NCBI RefSeq assembly: GCF_000428065.1
Contig: NZ_ATZF01000017.1
Coordinates: forward strand, 20,328 to 84,327
Length of the DNA stretch: 64,000 nucleotides
Source: Shimazuella kribbensis DSM 45090
GTDB taxonomy: Bacteria; Bacillota; Bacilli; Thermoactinomycetales; Thermoactinomycetaceae
Direction of reading: 5' to 3'
Positions 17,859-26,963 of the stretch are shown here, one piece after another. The translations under genes and the position numbers were made by a program. Below the pieces are notes generated by a model. That model saw only the letters and a program-made list of their open reading frames with translations, had not been told where the DNA came from and did not search any database. The stretch's first letter is position 1. The number at the start of each line of letters is the position of its first letter.

Positions 17859-18095
17859 ATATAAATATGCGCATACAAAGATAGAGGCTAGTATGATTTG
17901 GATGCTTTGAAAAGAGAGCGAACTCTTGGCTGAAAAGTTTGCCAAAGGACCAATCAGAACCCACCTTTGGAGTATCAGATGAAAGTCTGCGGTATAGTCT
18001 GCCGATATCAGACCATGAGATGTCTTATTTTCGGCATAAATTAAGGTGGTAACACGTGAGTAACTCTTTCGTCCTTTGGATGAAAGAGTTTTTTA
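17859..18095 (+). ncRNA. T-box riboswitch, proline type, upstream of proC
   Basis: The T-box core AAGGTGGTAACACG is at 18043-18056, followed by a terminator stem AACTCTTTC/GAAAGAGTT (18062-18090) with a T tail. Stem I shows the distal hairpin GCGAAC/GTTTGC and the lower pairing TGATTTGG/CCAATCA. The 3' side of the specifier loop reads GAA-CCC-A (17957-17963), giving a CCC proline codon. The UGGU in the core fits a tRNA ending ACCA. Uncharged tRNA-Pro should stabilise the antiterminator and switch on proC. Confidence 0.9.
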
Positions 18096-18115
18096 TTTGG
18101 AGAGGAGAGTTGAGA

Positions 18116-18952
18116 TTGAAAATAAGTTTTATAGGTGCAGGAGCAATTGCAGAGGCTCTATTGGTAGGTTTGTTATCTAAGCAGCAAGTAAAATCATCGG
18201 ATGTCTCTTTTATCAATCGAAGTAATATCAACCGATTGCAATATTTAACAGATCATTATCAGTTACCTTCCATTGCTGAGCAAAAGAAAAAAATATTAGA
18301 TGCAGACATACTAGTATTGGCAGTAAAACCTCAAGTGGCAAATGAAATGTTAGAAGAATGGGGACCAAAATTCACGCCTAAAAACCAAATTATTTCGGTT
18401 ATTGCGGGGGTTACGACAAGCCATATAGAATCATACCTTCATGAAGAAATTCCAGTGATTCGATCGATGCCAAATACATCGAGTACGATTGGAATGTCAG
18501 CGACAGCTATCACCGCTGGGCAATATGCTACGACAGTGAATCTTGAAATCGCAGAGAATATATTTCGCAGTGTTGGTAGTGTTGTGACATTAGAAGAACA
18601 TTTAATGGATGCTGTGACTGGTTTGTCTGGAAGCGGTCCTGCTTATTTTTATTTGATGGTGGAAGGATTGGAGTTAGCTGCACAAAAAGTTGGTTTGCCT
18701 CGTGAAGTTTCACGGCAGTTAATCCTTCAAACTTTGATTGGAGCATCTCATATGCTACTGGAGACAGACAAGAAACCAGAAACACTGAGACAAGAGATCA
18801 CTTCTGAAGGAGGGACAACTGCAGCAGGGATAAAGGTAATGAACGATTATAAGTTTATCGAGGGTTTAGAAAAAACCATTAAGGCTGCTACAAACCGATC
18901 GGTAGAGATGGGTGAAATTGTCTGTTCGAAGAACAAGTATAATATTCAATGA
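18116..18952 (+). CDS. proC: Pyrroline-5-carboxylate reductase
   Basis: 278 aa from a TTG start at 18116, 6 bases after GGAGAGGAGAG; the longer frame from 18056 would begin inside the T-box and is rejected. It reduces pyrroline-5-carboxylate to proline with NAD(P)H. Motifs are FIGAGAIAEALL, AVKPQV, SVIAGVTTSHIESYL, RSMPNTSSTIG, and the C-terminal signature block DAVTGLSGSGPAYFYLMVEGLE followed by a GGTTAAGI stretch. The proline T-box supports the call. Confidence 0.95.
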   Translation: MKISFIGAGAIAEALLVGLLSKQQVKSSDVSFINRSNINRLQYLTDHYQLPSIAEQKKKILDADILVLAVKPQVANEMLEEWGPKFTPKNQIISVIAGVTTSHIESYLHEEIPVIRSMPNTSSTIGMSATAITAGQYATTVNLEIAENIFRSVGSVVTLEEHLMDAVTGLSGSGPAYFYLMVEGLELAAQKVGLPREVSRQLILQTLIGASHMLLETDKKPETLRQEITSEGGTTAAGIKVMNDYKFIEGLEKTIKAATNRSVEMGEIVCSKNKYNIQ

Positions 18953-19421
18953 ACCTCTCCCTCTTATAGAGGTGGAAGTTTCTTACCACCAGGATAGAAA
19001 ATACTCCTATGTATATAAGGATTTACCTTATATACTCAACCCTAAGGACTGGAAGTTATCTTCTCCCTTTAGTAAGCAACATACACAAAAGTGTATGGGT
19101 CGGAACAGACTATCTACTACTTTTCGCAAAAGCGATCCGTAGATACGTTACATTCATCGTCGTAAATAGGACATATTTACGATCGTGCAGGATTCATTTT
19201 ACATGGTGACTGCTGATCCTCACCACAATCCCATATGATTCAGTTCTCAAAGTACAGCACATATGTGTGCATGGTTTATTTCTACAAAACTGCTTTCTTT
19301 TCTTCTCACAAAAGAAAGTTTGTTCTAAGCATCCCCATTAGGAGATACCGAACAAAACGCCATTTATCTTGCCACCTTAGAGGTGGGAGACTTCTGTGCA
19401 ATTACGTTAAGTTTTTTGATA
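18953..19421 (+). other. Hairpin-rich non-coding region between proC and its terminator
   Basis: No convincing gene in 470 bases, but many short perfect stems follow each other: 18960-18972 (CCTCT/AGAGG), 19011-19035 (10 bp), 19080-19097 (7 bp), 19111-19145 (7 bp outer), 19161-19181 (8 bp), 19293-19318 (9 bp), 19372-19386 (CCACCT/AGGTGG). The two ends share AGAGGTGG followed by an AGTTTCT- or GACTTCT-like run. This would suit a structured RNA or a non-autonomous IS200/IS605-like element with hairpin ends. No transposase is encoded. Confidence 0.5.
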
Positions 19422-19460
19422 AACCTTTAACTCAAAAAAAATTGAGTTGAGGTTTTTTTT
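19422..19460 (+). terminator. Intrinsic terminator, probably the original proC terminator
   Basis: AACCT..AACTCAA pairs with TTGAGTT.AGGTT around an A-rich loop and is followed by nine T. Confidence 0.85.
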
Positions 19461-19553
19461 GTTTGAAAAAAATAATTCTGATTTTTAGGTTTTAGAAACT
19501 TGTGTTATTGGAAATAAAGAGACTAAAGACATAACTAGGGAGAGACAAAAAAG

Positions 19554-20120
19554 ATGATTCCATTTCAAGTGGGTGAGGTAATTGACATAAATAGCTATAA
19601 ACACGGCGGTGGGTTTCATCGACAGTGGGAAGGTTCTAAGGTGTTATCATCTGATGAAATTTTAATTGTTTCCAACTATCATCCGAAAGTGACCGAGTCT
19701 GATGGTAGAATTCATACTTATCCAGGTTTATCCATTGCTCTTTTTTTTCCAGAAGAGTGGTGGAATATCGTAATGATATATCGATATAACAAGCAGCTAG
19801 TTTCTTACTATTGCAACATTGCATCGCCGTTTCGTATCGATGAAGAAAATAGTTGTATCAACTATGTTGATTACGATATTGATTTGATCGTTAGACCAAA
19901 TCGAAGTTATAAAGTTGTGGATGAGCATGAATTTGTGGAAAATAGCCAAAAATATTCTTATCCGAACACCATTTTGAAAAGAGTGGAACTAGCAGTGAAG
20001 CAGTTAACAGCATGGGTGAAAAGGGGAAATATTCCTTTCACTAAAGAGTTTGCATCGCACTGGTATCATCAGTATCTTTCCCTTGAATTATCAGAGGTGA
20101 ATGGAAGATGCAATATGTAA
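19554..20120 (+). CDS. ygaC: DUF402 nucleoside tri-/diphosphatase (YgaC-like)
   Basis: 188 aa. The DUF402 core (about 50-165) shows FFPEEWWNIVMIYR, SYYCNIASPFRID and YVDYDIDLIV, the last carrying the conserved metal-binding Asp cluster. Members in staphylococci and bacilli hydrolyse nucleoside tri- and diphosphates. The N-terminal KHGGGFHRQWEGS segment is typical of YgaC. It overlaps the signal peptidase gene by 13 bases, so the two are translationally linked. The position between mutY and gsaB matches B. subtilis. Confidence 0.88.
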   Translation: MIPFQVGEVIDINSYKHGGGFHRQWEGSKVLSSDEILIVSNYHPKVTESDGRIHTYPGLSIALFFPEEWWNIVMIYRYNKQLVSYYCNIASPFRIDEENSCINYVDYDIDLIVRPNRSYKVVDEHEFVENSQKYSYPNTILKRVELAVKQLTAWVKRGNIPFTKEFASHWYHQYLSLELSEVNGRCNM

Positions 20121-20638
20121 TAGCAAAGCGGTCCATCCTTTGGGGATTTGTCTTCCTCTTTGCACTTGTTCTAGCAATTCTGGTTAATCAGTATGTTGTC
20201 TCGCTCTCTATTGTTAGTGGTACATCAATGAGACCTACGCTGCATAATGGAGATCGTCTACTTGTTAACAAGTGGGAGTTGTTGTTTGGAAACCCTCACA
20301 AGGGAGATGTGATTACATTTGAAGATCCAGAGGAGAAAGGAAGATATCTTGTAAAGCGAGTAGTAGGGGTTCCTGGAGATATCATTGCGGTGAAAAGTGG
20401 ACAGTTGTATAGAAATGGTCATCTAGCAAAAGAACCCTACATAGATGTTTCCATTGAGGATGGGGATGTTGAACCAACAAAAGTTTTACCAGGTACCGTT
20501 TTTGTAATGGGAGACAATCGTCACCGTTATGCAAGTCGTGATAGTCGTTATCAGAGTGTCGGTTTAGTTCCATATGGTTTAATTAGTGGAAAAGTGGAAA
20601 TAATCTTATGGAGACCATCTCTCTCTGCATTCCTTTAA
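20108..20638 (+). CDS. Signal peptidase I
   Basis: 176 aa. One N-terminal membrane anchor (about 10-30). Catalytic Ser in SGTSMRPTLHNGDRLLVNK (box B) and catalytic Lys in the RYLVKRVVGVPGD block (box D), followed by box E VMGDNRHRYASRDSR. Length and single anchor match SipS/SipT-type bacterial enzymes, which cut signal peptides outside the membrane. It starts inside the end of ygaC. Confidence 0.93.
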   Translation: MQYVIAKRSILWGFVFLFALVLAILVNQYVVSLSIVSGTSMRPTLHNGDRLLVNKWELLFGNPHKGDVITFEDPEEKGRYLVKRVVGVPGDIIAVKSGQLYRNGHLAKEPYIDVSIEDGDVEPTKVLPGTVFVMGDNRHRYASRDSRYQSVGLVPYGLISGKVEIILWRPSLSAFL

Positions 20639-20861
20639 AAAAATTGGTCAAAAATAAGAAAATCAAGTGAAATTCAAAAAATGTTCACAAAAACCAATTT
20701 GCCTATTCCACCAAATAACGGATAATGGTGTAGGTGCAGTGGATGAAAAAACTCAATAATTCAATTACCAGAACAAAATTTTTCCATAAAATATTTCGGC
20801 TCACGATATATTTTATGACAAAATAAATAGTAAGGGTAATGGTTAACAAGGAGGAAAACAC
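20639..20861. other. Region upstream of codY
   Basis: AT-rich region without a gene. A perfect 10-bp inverted repeat, CATAAAATAT (20785-20794) and ATATTTTATG (20808-20817), lies about 45 bases before the codY start. It may be a control site or a leader hairpin. Confidence 0.45.
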
Positions 20862-21641
20862 ATGAATTTATTAAGTAAAACACGTAGAATTTCAAAAATA
20901 CTTCAAAAAAATGCAGGTCACAATCTTGTGGATTTTGATGAGGTAGCACAGGCCCTTTGCGATGTTATTAGCTCGAACATTTATGTGGTTAATCCAGAAG
21001 GTCAAATGCTAGGACTAGCCATTAATCATGAGTTTGATAATGATCGTATGAATGAGTATATAGAACAGAGGACTTTCCCCAATGAGTTTGCGAGCTTGTT
21101 GATGGAAGTGAACAAAACGATGTCTAACTTAGGCATTGATAGTCCTTACACTGCTTATCCAACTGAATTAAAAGGGCAATTTGCAACAGCCTATACAACT
21201 GTTGTGCCAATTATCAGTGGAGGAGATCATCTAGGTACATTGCTCTTATCTCGTGTAGAAGAAGAGTTTGTTGATGATGATCTAATCCTTGCTGAATATG
21301 GAGCAAATGTAGTTGGTATGGAAATCTTACGTGAGCGTGCAGGTCAAGTGGAAGAAGAAGCTCGTAGTCGTGCCGTAGTTCAATTGGCAATCAATTCGCT
21401 ATCCTTTAGTGAATTAGAAGCTGCTGAACACATTTTCAATGAGCTAGAAGGATTAGAAGGATTACTTGTTGCAAGTAAAATTGCAGATCGAGTCGGTATA
21501 ACCCGTTCTGTAATTGTGAATGCACTTCGTAAATTGGAAAGTGCTGGTGTCGTAGAATCTCGTTCATTAGGAATGAAAGGTACGTATATCAAGATTTTGA
21601 ATCCTCGATTACTACCTGCGCTTGAAAAAGCACGTCACTAG
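20862..21641 (+). CDS. codY: GTP-sensing global regulator CodY
   Basis: 259 aa. CodY represses amino-acid, peptide and stationary-phase genes when GTP and branched-chain amino acids are high. The N-terminal GAF domain begins [14 protein letters not shown] and spans to about 155. The C-terminal winged helix-turn-helix shows [37 protein letters not shown], the DNA-reading helix being almost invariant. AAGGAGG precedes the ATG. Here it is monocistronic and not next to clpY/hslV as in B. subtilis. Confidence 0.97.
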   Translation: MNLLSKTRRISKILQKNAGHNLVDFDEVAQALCDVISSNIYVVNPEGQMLGLAINHEFDNDRMNEYIEQRTFPNEFASLLMEVNKTMSNLGIDSPYTAYPTELKGQFATAYTTVVPIISGGDHLGTLLLSRVEEEFVDDDLILAEYGANVVGMEILRERAGQVEEEARSRAVVQLAINSLSFSELEAAEHIFNELEGLEGLLVASKIADRVGITRSVIVNALRKLESAGVVESRSLGMKGTYIKILNPRLLPALEKARH

Positions 21642-21661
21642 ACTTAGTTGGATGAATCATC

Positions 21662-21693
21662 AATCCCTGTTGACAAAGTTAACGGGGATTTTT
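21662..21693 (+). terminator. Intrinsic terminator of codY
   Basis: A 10-bp stem AATCCCTGTT/AACGGGGATT (one T-G pair), a nine-base loop and a TTT tail. Confidence 0.75.
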
Positions 21694-21730
21694 CATTCCT
21701 TAAAATCAGCTAGTCTATTTATAATAATTT

Positions 21731-21959
21731 GACAATTGAATAGCGAAAATGTGTCTAATTTACGAAAACTTCATTTCCTGATGATGGAATCATAAAGTAA
21801 ATTCCGGATCTATCGTCTTTTTCGTTTCGTTCTTCTCTTGCGATTATGAAATGAATCATCTAAAATGATGATGATATTAGGCGTGTGTTTTGTTTTTGTC
21901 CCATATATTCCTAGGGGAATGTAAGTCATAGACGTTCCGTCTGTGATATTACATTTTTT
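21731..21959 (+). promoter_or_regulatory. ctaB leader with promoter and internal terminator
   Basis: TTGACA (21731-21736) is followed 17-19 bases later by TGTCTAAT. About 190 bases downstream is a strong hairpin: AATGTAA, TCA and AGAC pair with GTCT, TGA and TTACATT (21918-21955), then TTTTTT. No gene lies between. Either a short orphan RNA ends here or this is an attenuator controlling ctaB and the oxidase genes. Confidence 0.5.
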
Positions 21960-22023
21960 GTATGTTATAACCTAATTAACCAATTTCAATTTGCCTGTGT
22001 TTCTTGGGAAGGAGGTAAGAACG

Positions 22024-22944
22024 ATGGAAAGATCCGCTGAACGTTATATAACCCCGCATACACTAGCTGATATTTGGAAAGATTTTATAGATATAACCAA
22101 ACCTGGAATCAATGCTTCTAACTTACTCGCAACTTTTACAGGATATCTGTTGGCAGCAGGGTATACCCATACTTTTGGTTGGATGGTATTTATCTATACC
22201 ATGGTTGGAACAGCTTTGGTTATAGCAGGAGGATGTACATTAAATAATTTCTATGATAGGGATATTGATCCCCATATGGAAAGAACCCGTATACGTGCAG
22301 TTCCTAGTGGAAGAATGAAACCACGTACCGCACTTATTTACGGAATAATACTTACCGTTGCAGGTCATCTTATACTTGCATTTGGAGTTAATTTATTAGC
22401 TGCGATACTTGGATTTATAGGATTTGGAGTATATTTGTTTATTTATACCATGTGGTTGAAAAGAACAAGTACATGGAATACGGTGGTAGGTGGCATATCA
22501 GGTGCAGTTCCTCCTGTGATTGGTTGGGTTGCGGTAACGGGAAGTTTGGACTTGGCGGCTTGGGCGCTCTTTTTCATCCTATTCCTTTGGCAGCCTCCAC
22601 ACTTCTTTGCATTAGCAATGCGCAAAACGAAGGAATACAGAGCTGCTGGTATACCTATGCTACCAGTAGTAAAAGGTAATGCTGAAACCAAGAAACAGAT
22701 ATTGATCTTCACGATCTTATTGTTTCCTGCAACGATTCTCCTCTTTGCGACAAATGCAGTGGGATGGACTTTTCTAATAACAGCTATTATCCTTGATATT
22801 ATCTATGTGGTTTTAGCTATAAGAGGTTTTTCAAAACAGGATGAAGATTTGTGGGCAAAACAAATGTTTTTGTATTCTTTGTTCTATCTTACCCTGACGC
22901 TGATTTTGATGATGGTAGATGTCTTGGTGAGACAGATATTTTAG
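22024..22944 (+). CDS. ctaB: Protoheme IX farnesyltransferase (heme O synthase)
   Basis: 306 aa from the ATG at 22024, which follows GGAAGGAGGT; the frame extends to 21991 but without a site. It attaches a farnesyl group to heme B for the oxidase encoded next door. UbiA family: the first Asp motif is NNFYDRDIDPHMERTR, the second is in the YRAAGIPMLP loop region, and about nine membrane helices span the protein. It leads ctaB-C-D-E-F. Confidence 0.95.
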   Translation: MERSAERYITPHTLADIWKDFIDITKPGINASNLLATFTGYLLAAGYTHTFGWMVFIYTMVGTALVIAGGCTLNNFYDRDIDPHMERTRIRAVPSGRMKPRTALIYGIILTVAGHLILAFGVNLLAAILGFIGFGVYLFIYTMWLKRTSTWNTVVGGISGAVPPVIGWVAVTGSLDLAAWALFFILFLWQPPHFFALAMRKTKEYRAAGIPMLPVVKGNAETKKQILIFTILLFPATILLFATNAVGWTFLITAIILDIIYVVLAIRGFSKQDEDLWAKQMFLYSLFYLTLTLILMMVDVLVRQIF

Positions 22945-22971
22945 TATGTGGGTAGAAAGCGAGGTTTGGCT

Positions 22972-23973
22972 GTGGAAAGACTTCGAATATGGCGCATTGG
23001 ACTTCTCATATCTCTCGTAACGCTATTTTTAGCAGGATGTAGCGGTGATCCATCGCTAAGCGTTCTTGATCCAAAAGGATCAGCAGGTGAAATTCAGCTG
23101 AACTTGATTTATTGGAGTCTTATTTTGATGACCGTCGTTTTTGTAATCGTTATTACGATATTCGTATATGTATTAGTTCGATATCGGAAACGAAAAGGAA
23201 AAGACATCATGCCTGAACAAGTGCATGGTAGCACAAAGTTGGAGATTATTTGGACTGTTATTCCCATTGCTGCACTTATTGCACTAGCTATCCCAACTGT
23301 TCAGTATACGTTTGAATTGGCAGAAACACCTCCAGCAGAAGATACCGTAATTATTGATGTCACTGGACACCAATACTGGTGGGAATTCAAATACCCTCAA
23401 TATGGGATCACAACTGCTCAAGAAGCACATATTCCTGTTGGGAAAAAAGTATTATTCCGCATTCATGGGGAAGACGTACTGCACTCATTCTGGGTTCCAT
23501 CTCTAGGTGGTAAAATGGACGTTGTTCCTGGTCGAGTGAACACGATGACACTCGATGCGAAACAACCTGGTATGTATCAAGGGAAATGTGCGGAGCTTTG
23601 TGGAAGTGGTCATGCTTTGATGGACTTTAAAGTGTTTGCAGACAAACAGGGTGACTTTGATAAGTGGACAGCTTCGATGAAACAACCAGTTGCAAGCGTA
23701 TCCGCAACTTCATCTGAAGCCAATGGAGAGAAAATCTTCAAACAAAACTGTATTGGTTGTCATGCTGGTGTAAGCCAAATTAAAGCTCCAAACTTAAACA
23801 AATTTGCTACTCGTTCCACTATTGCTGGTATATTGCCTCACAATGAACAAAATTTAAAGATATGGCTAAAGAATCCTCAAGCAGTAAAACCAGGAACGTT
23901 AATGCCTAAAATTGATTACTTAAACAAAGACGAGTTAAACGATCTTATCAAGTATCTAGATAGTAGAAAATAG
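22972..23973 (+). CDS. ctaC: Cytochrome c oxidase (caa3) subunit II with fused cytochrome c
   Basis: 333 aa from a GTG at 22972 with a GCGAGGT site. The lipobox is LAGC (Cys23). Two membrane helices are followed by the cupredoxin domain, with HQYWWEF and the CuA ligand set CAELCGSGHALM. A C-terminal cytochrome c domain has the heme motif CIGCH and an axial Met in PGTLMPK. This fusion defines caa3-type oxidases. It follows ctaB by 27 bases. Confidence 0.95.
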   Translation: MERLRIWRIGLLISLVTLFLAGCSGDPSLSVLDPKGSAGEIQLNLIYWSLILMTVVFVIVITIFVYVLVRYRKRKGKDIMPEQVHGSTKLEIIWTVIPIAALIALAIPTVQYTFELAETPPAEDTVIIDVTGHQYWWEFKYPQYGITTAQEAHIPVGKKVLFRIHGEDVLHSFWVPSLGGKMDVVPGRVNTMTLDAKQPGMYQGKCAELCGSGHALMDFKVFADKQGDFDKWTASMKQPVASVSATSSEANGEKIFKQNCIGCHAGVSQIKAPNLNKFATRSTIAGILPHNEQNLKIWLKNPQAVKPGTLMPKIDYLNKDELNDLIKYLDSRK

Positions 23974-24006
23974 GATCTCTTACTTGCTCAAAAAGGAGGG
24001 ACTACC

Positions 24007-25917
24007 TTGGCAACACTGATTGTTCTTCTCGTTCTAGTACTGTTTTTAGCAGCTATCTTTACTGGTGGTTATAATAGACAGTTTCTAGAACGCATGCGCA
24101 ACAGTCGTACATGGGATTGGCTTACTACAGTGGATCACAAGAAAATAGGTATTCTTTATTTGATGGGAGGTTTGCTATTTTTCCTCATCGGTGGCTTGGA
24201 AGCAATATTTATGCGCTTACAATTGTTTGCACCAGGAAATGATCTATTTGTGGGACGTACTTTTAACGAATTATTGACCATGCATGGTACCACAATGATT
24301 TTCTTGGCAGCTATGCCATTGATTTTTGCCATCATGAATGCTGTTGTTCCACTACAAATCGGGGCGCGTGACGTTGCATTCCCTTTTCTAAATGCACTAG
24401 GTTTTTGGCTCTTCTTCTTTGGAGGAGTACTCCTTAACTTGAGTTGGATTTTTGGTGGTGCTCCTGACGCGGGCTGGACGTCCTACACAGGACTTGCATT
24501 GAACCAGTATAGTCCAGGGCCCGGTGTGGACTTTTACGTCTTAGGATTACAGATAGCAGGTATCGGTACACTCATTGGTGGATTAAATTTTATTGTAACC
24601 ATCATCAACATGCGTGCACCAGGAATGACATTTTTGCGTCTTCCTTTGTTTACTTGGACTGCATTTGTGACATCAGGGCTTGTACTCTTCGCTTTTCCAG
24701 CGTTTACAGTAGCACTTCTTCTCCTAATGTTTGACCGATTGTTCGGTTCTAACTTCTTCGATCATGCGATGGGCGGAAGTACTGTAATATGGGAGCATTT
24801 ATTCTGGATCTTTGGACACCCAGAAGTATATATCGTTATTCTTCCAGCTTTCGGAATTATGTCAGATGTAATCAGTACTTTTTCAAAGAAACGCTTATTC
24901 GGATATAACTCCATGGTCTTTGCAACCGTATTAATTGGTTTTCTTGGATTTATGGTGTGGGTTCACCATATGTTTACAGTAGGACTTGGTGCAATTTCCA
25001 ACTCTGTTTTTGCAGTGGCAACGATGGCAATTGCGGTACCTACTGGTATTAAGGTTTTCAACTGGTTGTTCACTATGTGGGGTGGAGAAATTCAATTTAA
25101 AACACCAATGCTATGGGCTGTTGGTTTCATACCAACTTTTGTGATTGGTGGTATGACAGGTGTTATGTTGGCTCTTCCTCCTGCTGATTACCAATACCAA
25201 GATAGTTACTTTGTTGTTGCGCACTTCCACTATGTGCTTGTTGGTGGTACTGTGTTTGGATTATTTGCAGGTATTTATTACTGGTGGCCCAAAATGTTTG
25301 GCAAGATGTTAAATGAAAGCCTCGGAAAATGGCATTTTTGGACTTTCTTAATTGGATTCCATCTTACCTTCTTCCCACAACACTTCTTAGGATTGTTCGG
25401 GATGCCACGTCGGGTATTTACATACCAAACAAACGTTGGATTGGAAAGATTAAATGAAATCAGTACCATTGGTGTAGCTGGGATGCTGATTGGAACCATT
25501 TTCTTCTTAGTTAATATCATCTATACATTGCGAAAAGGACCAAAAGCAGAAGCAGATGCTTGGGGTCTGGGCCGCACATTAGAATGGTCCATTCCTTCTC
25601 CACCACCTGAATATAACTTTGCACAAACCCCGCTTGTTCGTGGATTTGATGCATTGTGGGTAGAGAAAGAAGCAGGTAATAAAACAATGACACCAGCAGA
25701 ACCGCTTGGATCGATTCATATGCCATCACCTTCTTATATTCCGATCATGATGTCATTAGGTTTCTTTATAGCAGGTTTTGGTTTTATTGTGCGAGGTATC
25801 CCTGCTGCTGTTTTCGGTCTAATTATTGTTTTTGCAGCACTCTTCCTACGATCGTTTGACTATGATCGTGGCTATCATGTAGAGCCAGAAGACCCTGAAA
25901 AGGGAGGGAAAGAATAA
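24007..25917 (+). CDS. ctaD: Cytochrome c oxidase subunit I
   Basis: 636 aa starting at TTG after AAAGGAGGG. It is the catalytic subunit with low-spin heme, heme-CuB site and proton channels. Heme and copper ligands are in TMHGTTMIF, the IFGHPEVYIVILPAFG block (CuB His and cross-linked Tyr), WVHHMFTVG and the HFHYVLVGG stretch. Twelve or more helices. The C-terminal extension of about 100 residues contains two further helices, as in other Bacillus CtaD. Confidence 0.97.
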   Translation: MATLIVLLVLVLFLAAIFTGGYNRQFLERMRNSRTWDWLTTVDHKKIGILYLMGGLLFFLIGGLEAIFMRLQLFAPGNDLFVGRTFNELLTMHGTTMIFLAAMPLIFAIMNAVVPLQIGARDVAFPFLNALGFWLFFFGGVLLNLSWIFGGAPDAGWTSYTGLALNQYSPGPGVDFYVLGLQIAGIGTLIGGLNFIVTIINMRAPGMTFLRLPLFTWTAFVTSGLVLFAFPAFTVALLLLMFDRLFGSNFFDHAMGGSTVIWEHLFWIFGHPEVYIVILPAFGIMSDVISTFSKKRLFGYNSMVFATVLIGFLGFMVWVHHMFTVGLGAISNSVFAVATMAIAVPTGIKVFNWLFTMWGGEIQFKTPMLWAVGFIPTFVIGGMTGVMLALPPADYQYQDSYFVVAHFHYVLVGGTVFGLFAGIYYWWPKMFGKMLNESLGKWHFWTFLIGFHLTFFPQHFLGLFGMPRRVFTYQTNVGLERLNEISTIGVAGMLIGTIFFLVNIIYTLRKGPKAEADAWGLGRTLEWSIPSPPPEYNFAQTPLVRGFDALWVEKEAGNKTMTPAEPLGSIHMPSPSYIPIMMSLGFFIAGFGFIVRGIPAAVFGLIIVFAALFLRSFDYDRGYHVEPEDPEKGGKE

Positions 25918-25919
25918 TC

Positions 25920-26537
25920 ATGGCAAATCACACAGACTCTAGTACGGAAATGCCAAATCATCTGGAAACAGCAACTTTTGAAGGAAAAAATAAAGTCCTA
26001 GGTTTTTGGTTATTCCTAGGTGCTGAAACAGTACTTTTTGCATGTTTATTCGGTACGTATCTCGCACTTCGTAACCAATCGCTAGATGGGCCTACTACAC
26101 AGGAATTATTTGATCTAAAACTGGTAGCTCTTGCAACTGCATTACTTTTAACCAGTAGTTTGACAAGTGTACTATCCATGATCAAAATGAATGAACGGAA
26201 TATGAAAGGGATGATTACTTGGTTAGTCATTACCCTTGCACTTGGTCTAGGTTTTCTTGTTCTGGAAATATATGAGTTCTTACATTACGTGCATGAAGGA
26301 CATACTTTTATGAGTAGCGCTTTTGGCTCATCCTTCTATGCATTAGTTGGTACTCACGGGGCTCACGTTACATTTGGGATTATTTGGATTACCACATTAA
26401 TCATCCAAGTGCTCAAACGTGGTATTACCACGGAGACAGCACCAAAATTGTTTGTAAGTAGTTTATACTGGCACTTTATCGATGTTGTATGGGTGTTCAT
26501 CTTCACCCTCGTTTATCTGCTAGGAAAGGTGGGCTAA
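25920..26537 (+). CDS. ctaE: Cytochrome c oxidase subunit III
   Basis: 205 aa, five hydrophobic helices. The family signature appears as FFYALVGTHGAHVTFGIIW-like text (residues about 135-155) and a late SSLYWHFIDVVWVFIFTLVYL. A charged N-terminus of about 20 residues precedes the first helix. It follows ctaD by 2 bases, with GGGAGGG in the end of ctaD as ribosome site. Confidence 0.95.
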   Translation: MANHTDSSTEMPNHLETATFEGKNKVLGFWLFLGAETVLFACLFGTYLALRNQSLDGPTTQELFDLKLVALATALLLTSSLTSVLSMIKMNERNMKGMITWLVITLALGLGFLVLEIYEFLHYVHEGHTFMSSAFGSSFYALVGTHGAHVTFGIIWITTLIIQVLKRGITTETAPKLFVSSLYWHFIDVVWVFIFTLVYLLGKVG

Positions 26538-26540
26538 GTA

Positions 26541-26837
26541 GTGGCAAAAGAAAGCAACCAAGCTATTAGTCGTAAGCCTGAAAGTGCTATGAAACACATA
26601 CTATCTTTTGTGCTAATGATAGCCTTTACAGCAGCTTCATTTTTTCTGGTAATGTCAGATGCTGTTCCAAGCGGTTGGGTAATACCGTTGCTTCTGATAT
26701 TTGCAGTCGTTCAAGTTTTTTTGCAACTATTTACCTTTATGCACTTAGACCAAAAAGGATCGGCTTACTACACTATCTTTATCATCTTTGGAATATTTGT
26801 AGCAGTTATCTCAGCAGTTGGTATACTTTTGATGTAA
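26541..26837 (+). CDS. ctaF: Cytochrome c oxidase subunit IV (CtaF type)
   Basis: 98 aa with a GTG start, 3 bases after ctaE. Three helices and the typical VFLQLFTFMHLDQKGS segment between helices 2 and 3. It is the small assembly/stability subunit of aa3/caa3 oxidases and the last gene before the hairpin at 26842. Confidence 0.92.
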   Translation: MAKESNQAISRKPESAMKHILSFVLMIAFTAASFFLVMSDAVPSGWVIPLLLIFAVVQVFLQLFTFMHLDQKGSAYYTIFIIFGIFVAVISAVGILLM

Positions 26838-26841
26838 AGAA

Positions 26842-26871
26842 GAACAGCTCTCCATTTTTGGAGGGCTGTTC
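26842..26871 (+). terminator. Hairpin terminator after ctaF
   Basis: A 12-bp stem GAACAGCTCTCC/GGAGGGCTGTTC (one T-G) with an ATTTTT loop. The T tail is weak, so it may reduce rather than stop transcription into ctaM. A related hairpin lies at 29233-29263. Confidence 0.6.
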
Positions 26872-26963
26872 CTATATGAATAGATACATTTTGTACATAA
26901 GTAATCGTTCTTGAAATATAATTCAAATTAGGCTGATTCTATTTTACTAACGGAGTGATTAAT

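Noticed and set aside
18056..18115. Extended N-terminus of ProC
   Set aside because: It would start within the T-box core and terminator. The TTG at 18116 has the ribosome site.
18953..19421. Complete IS200/IS605 element
   Set aside because: No TnpA or TnpB coding sequence in any frame; only hairpin ends resemble such elements.
19009..19450. Two plus-strand frames of 66 and 71 codons in the hairpin-rich region
   Set aside because: No ribosome sites and no protein-like pattern. They arise from stem-loop sequence.
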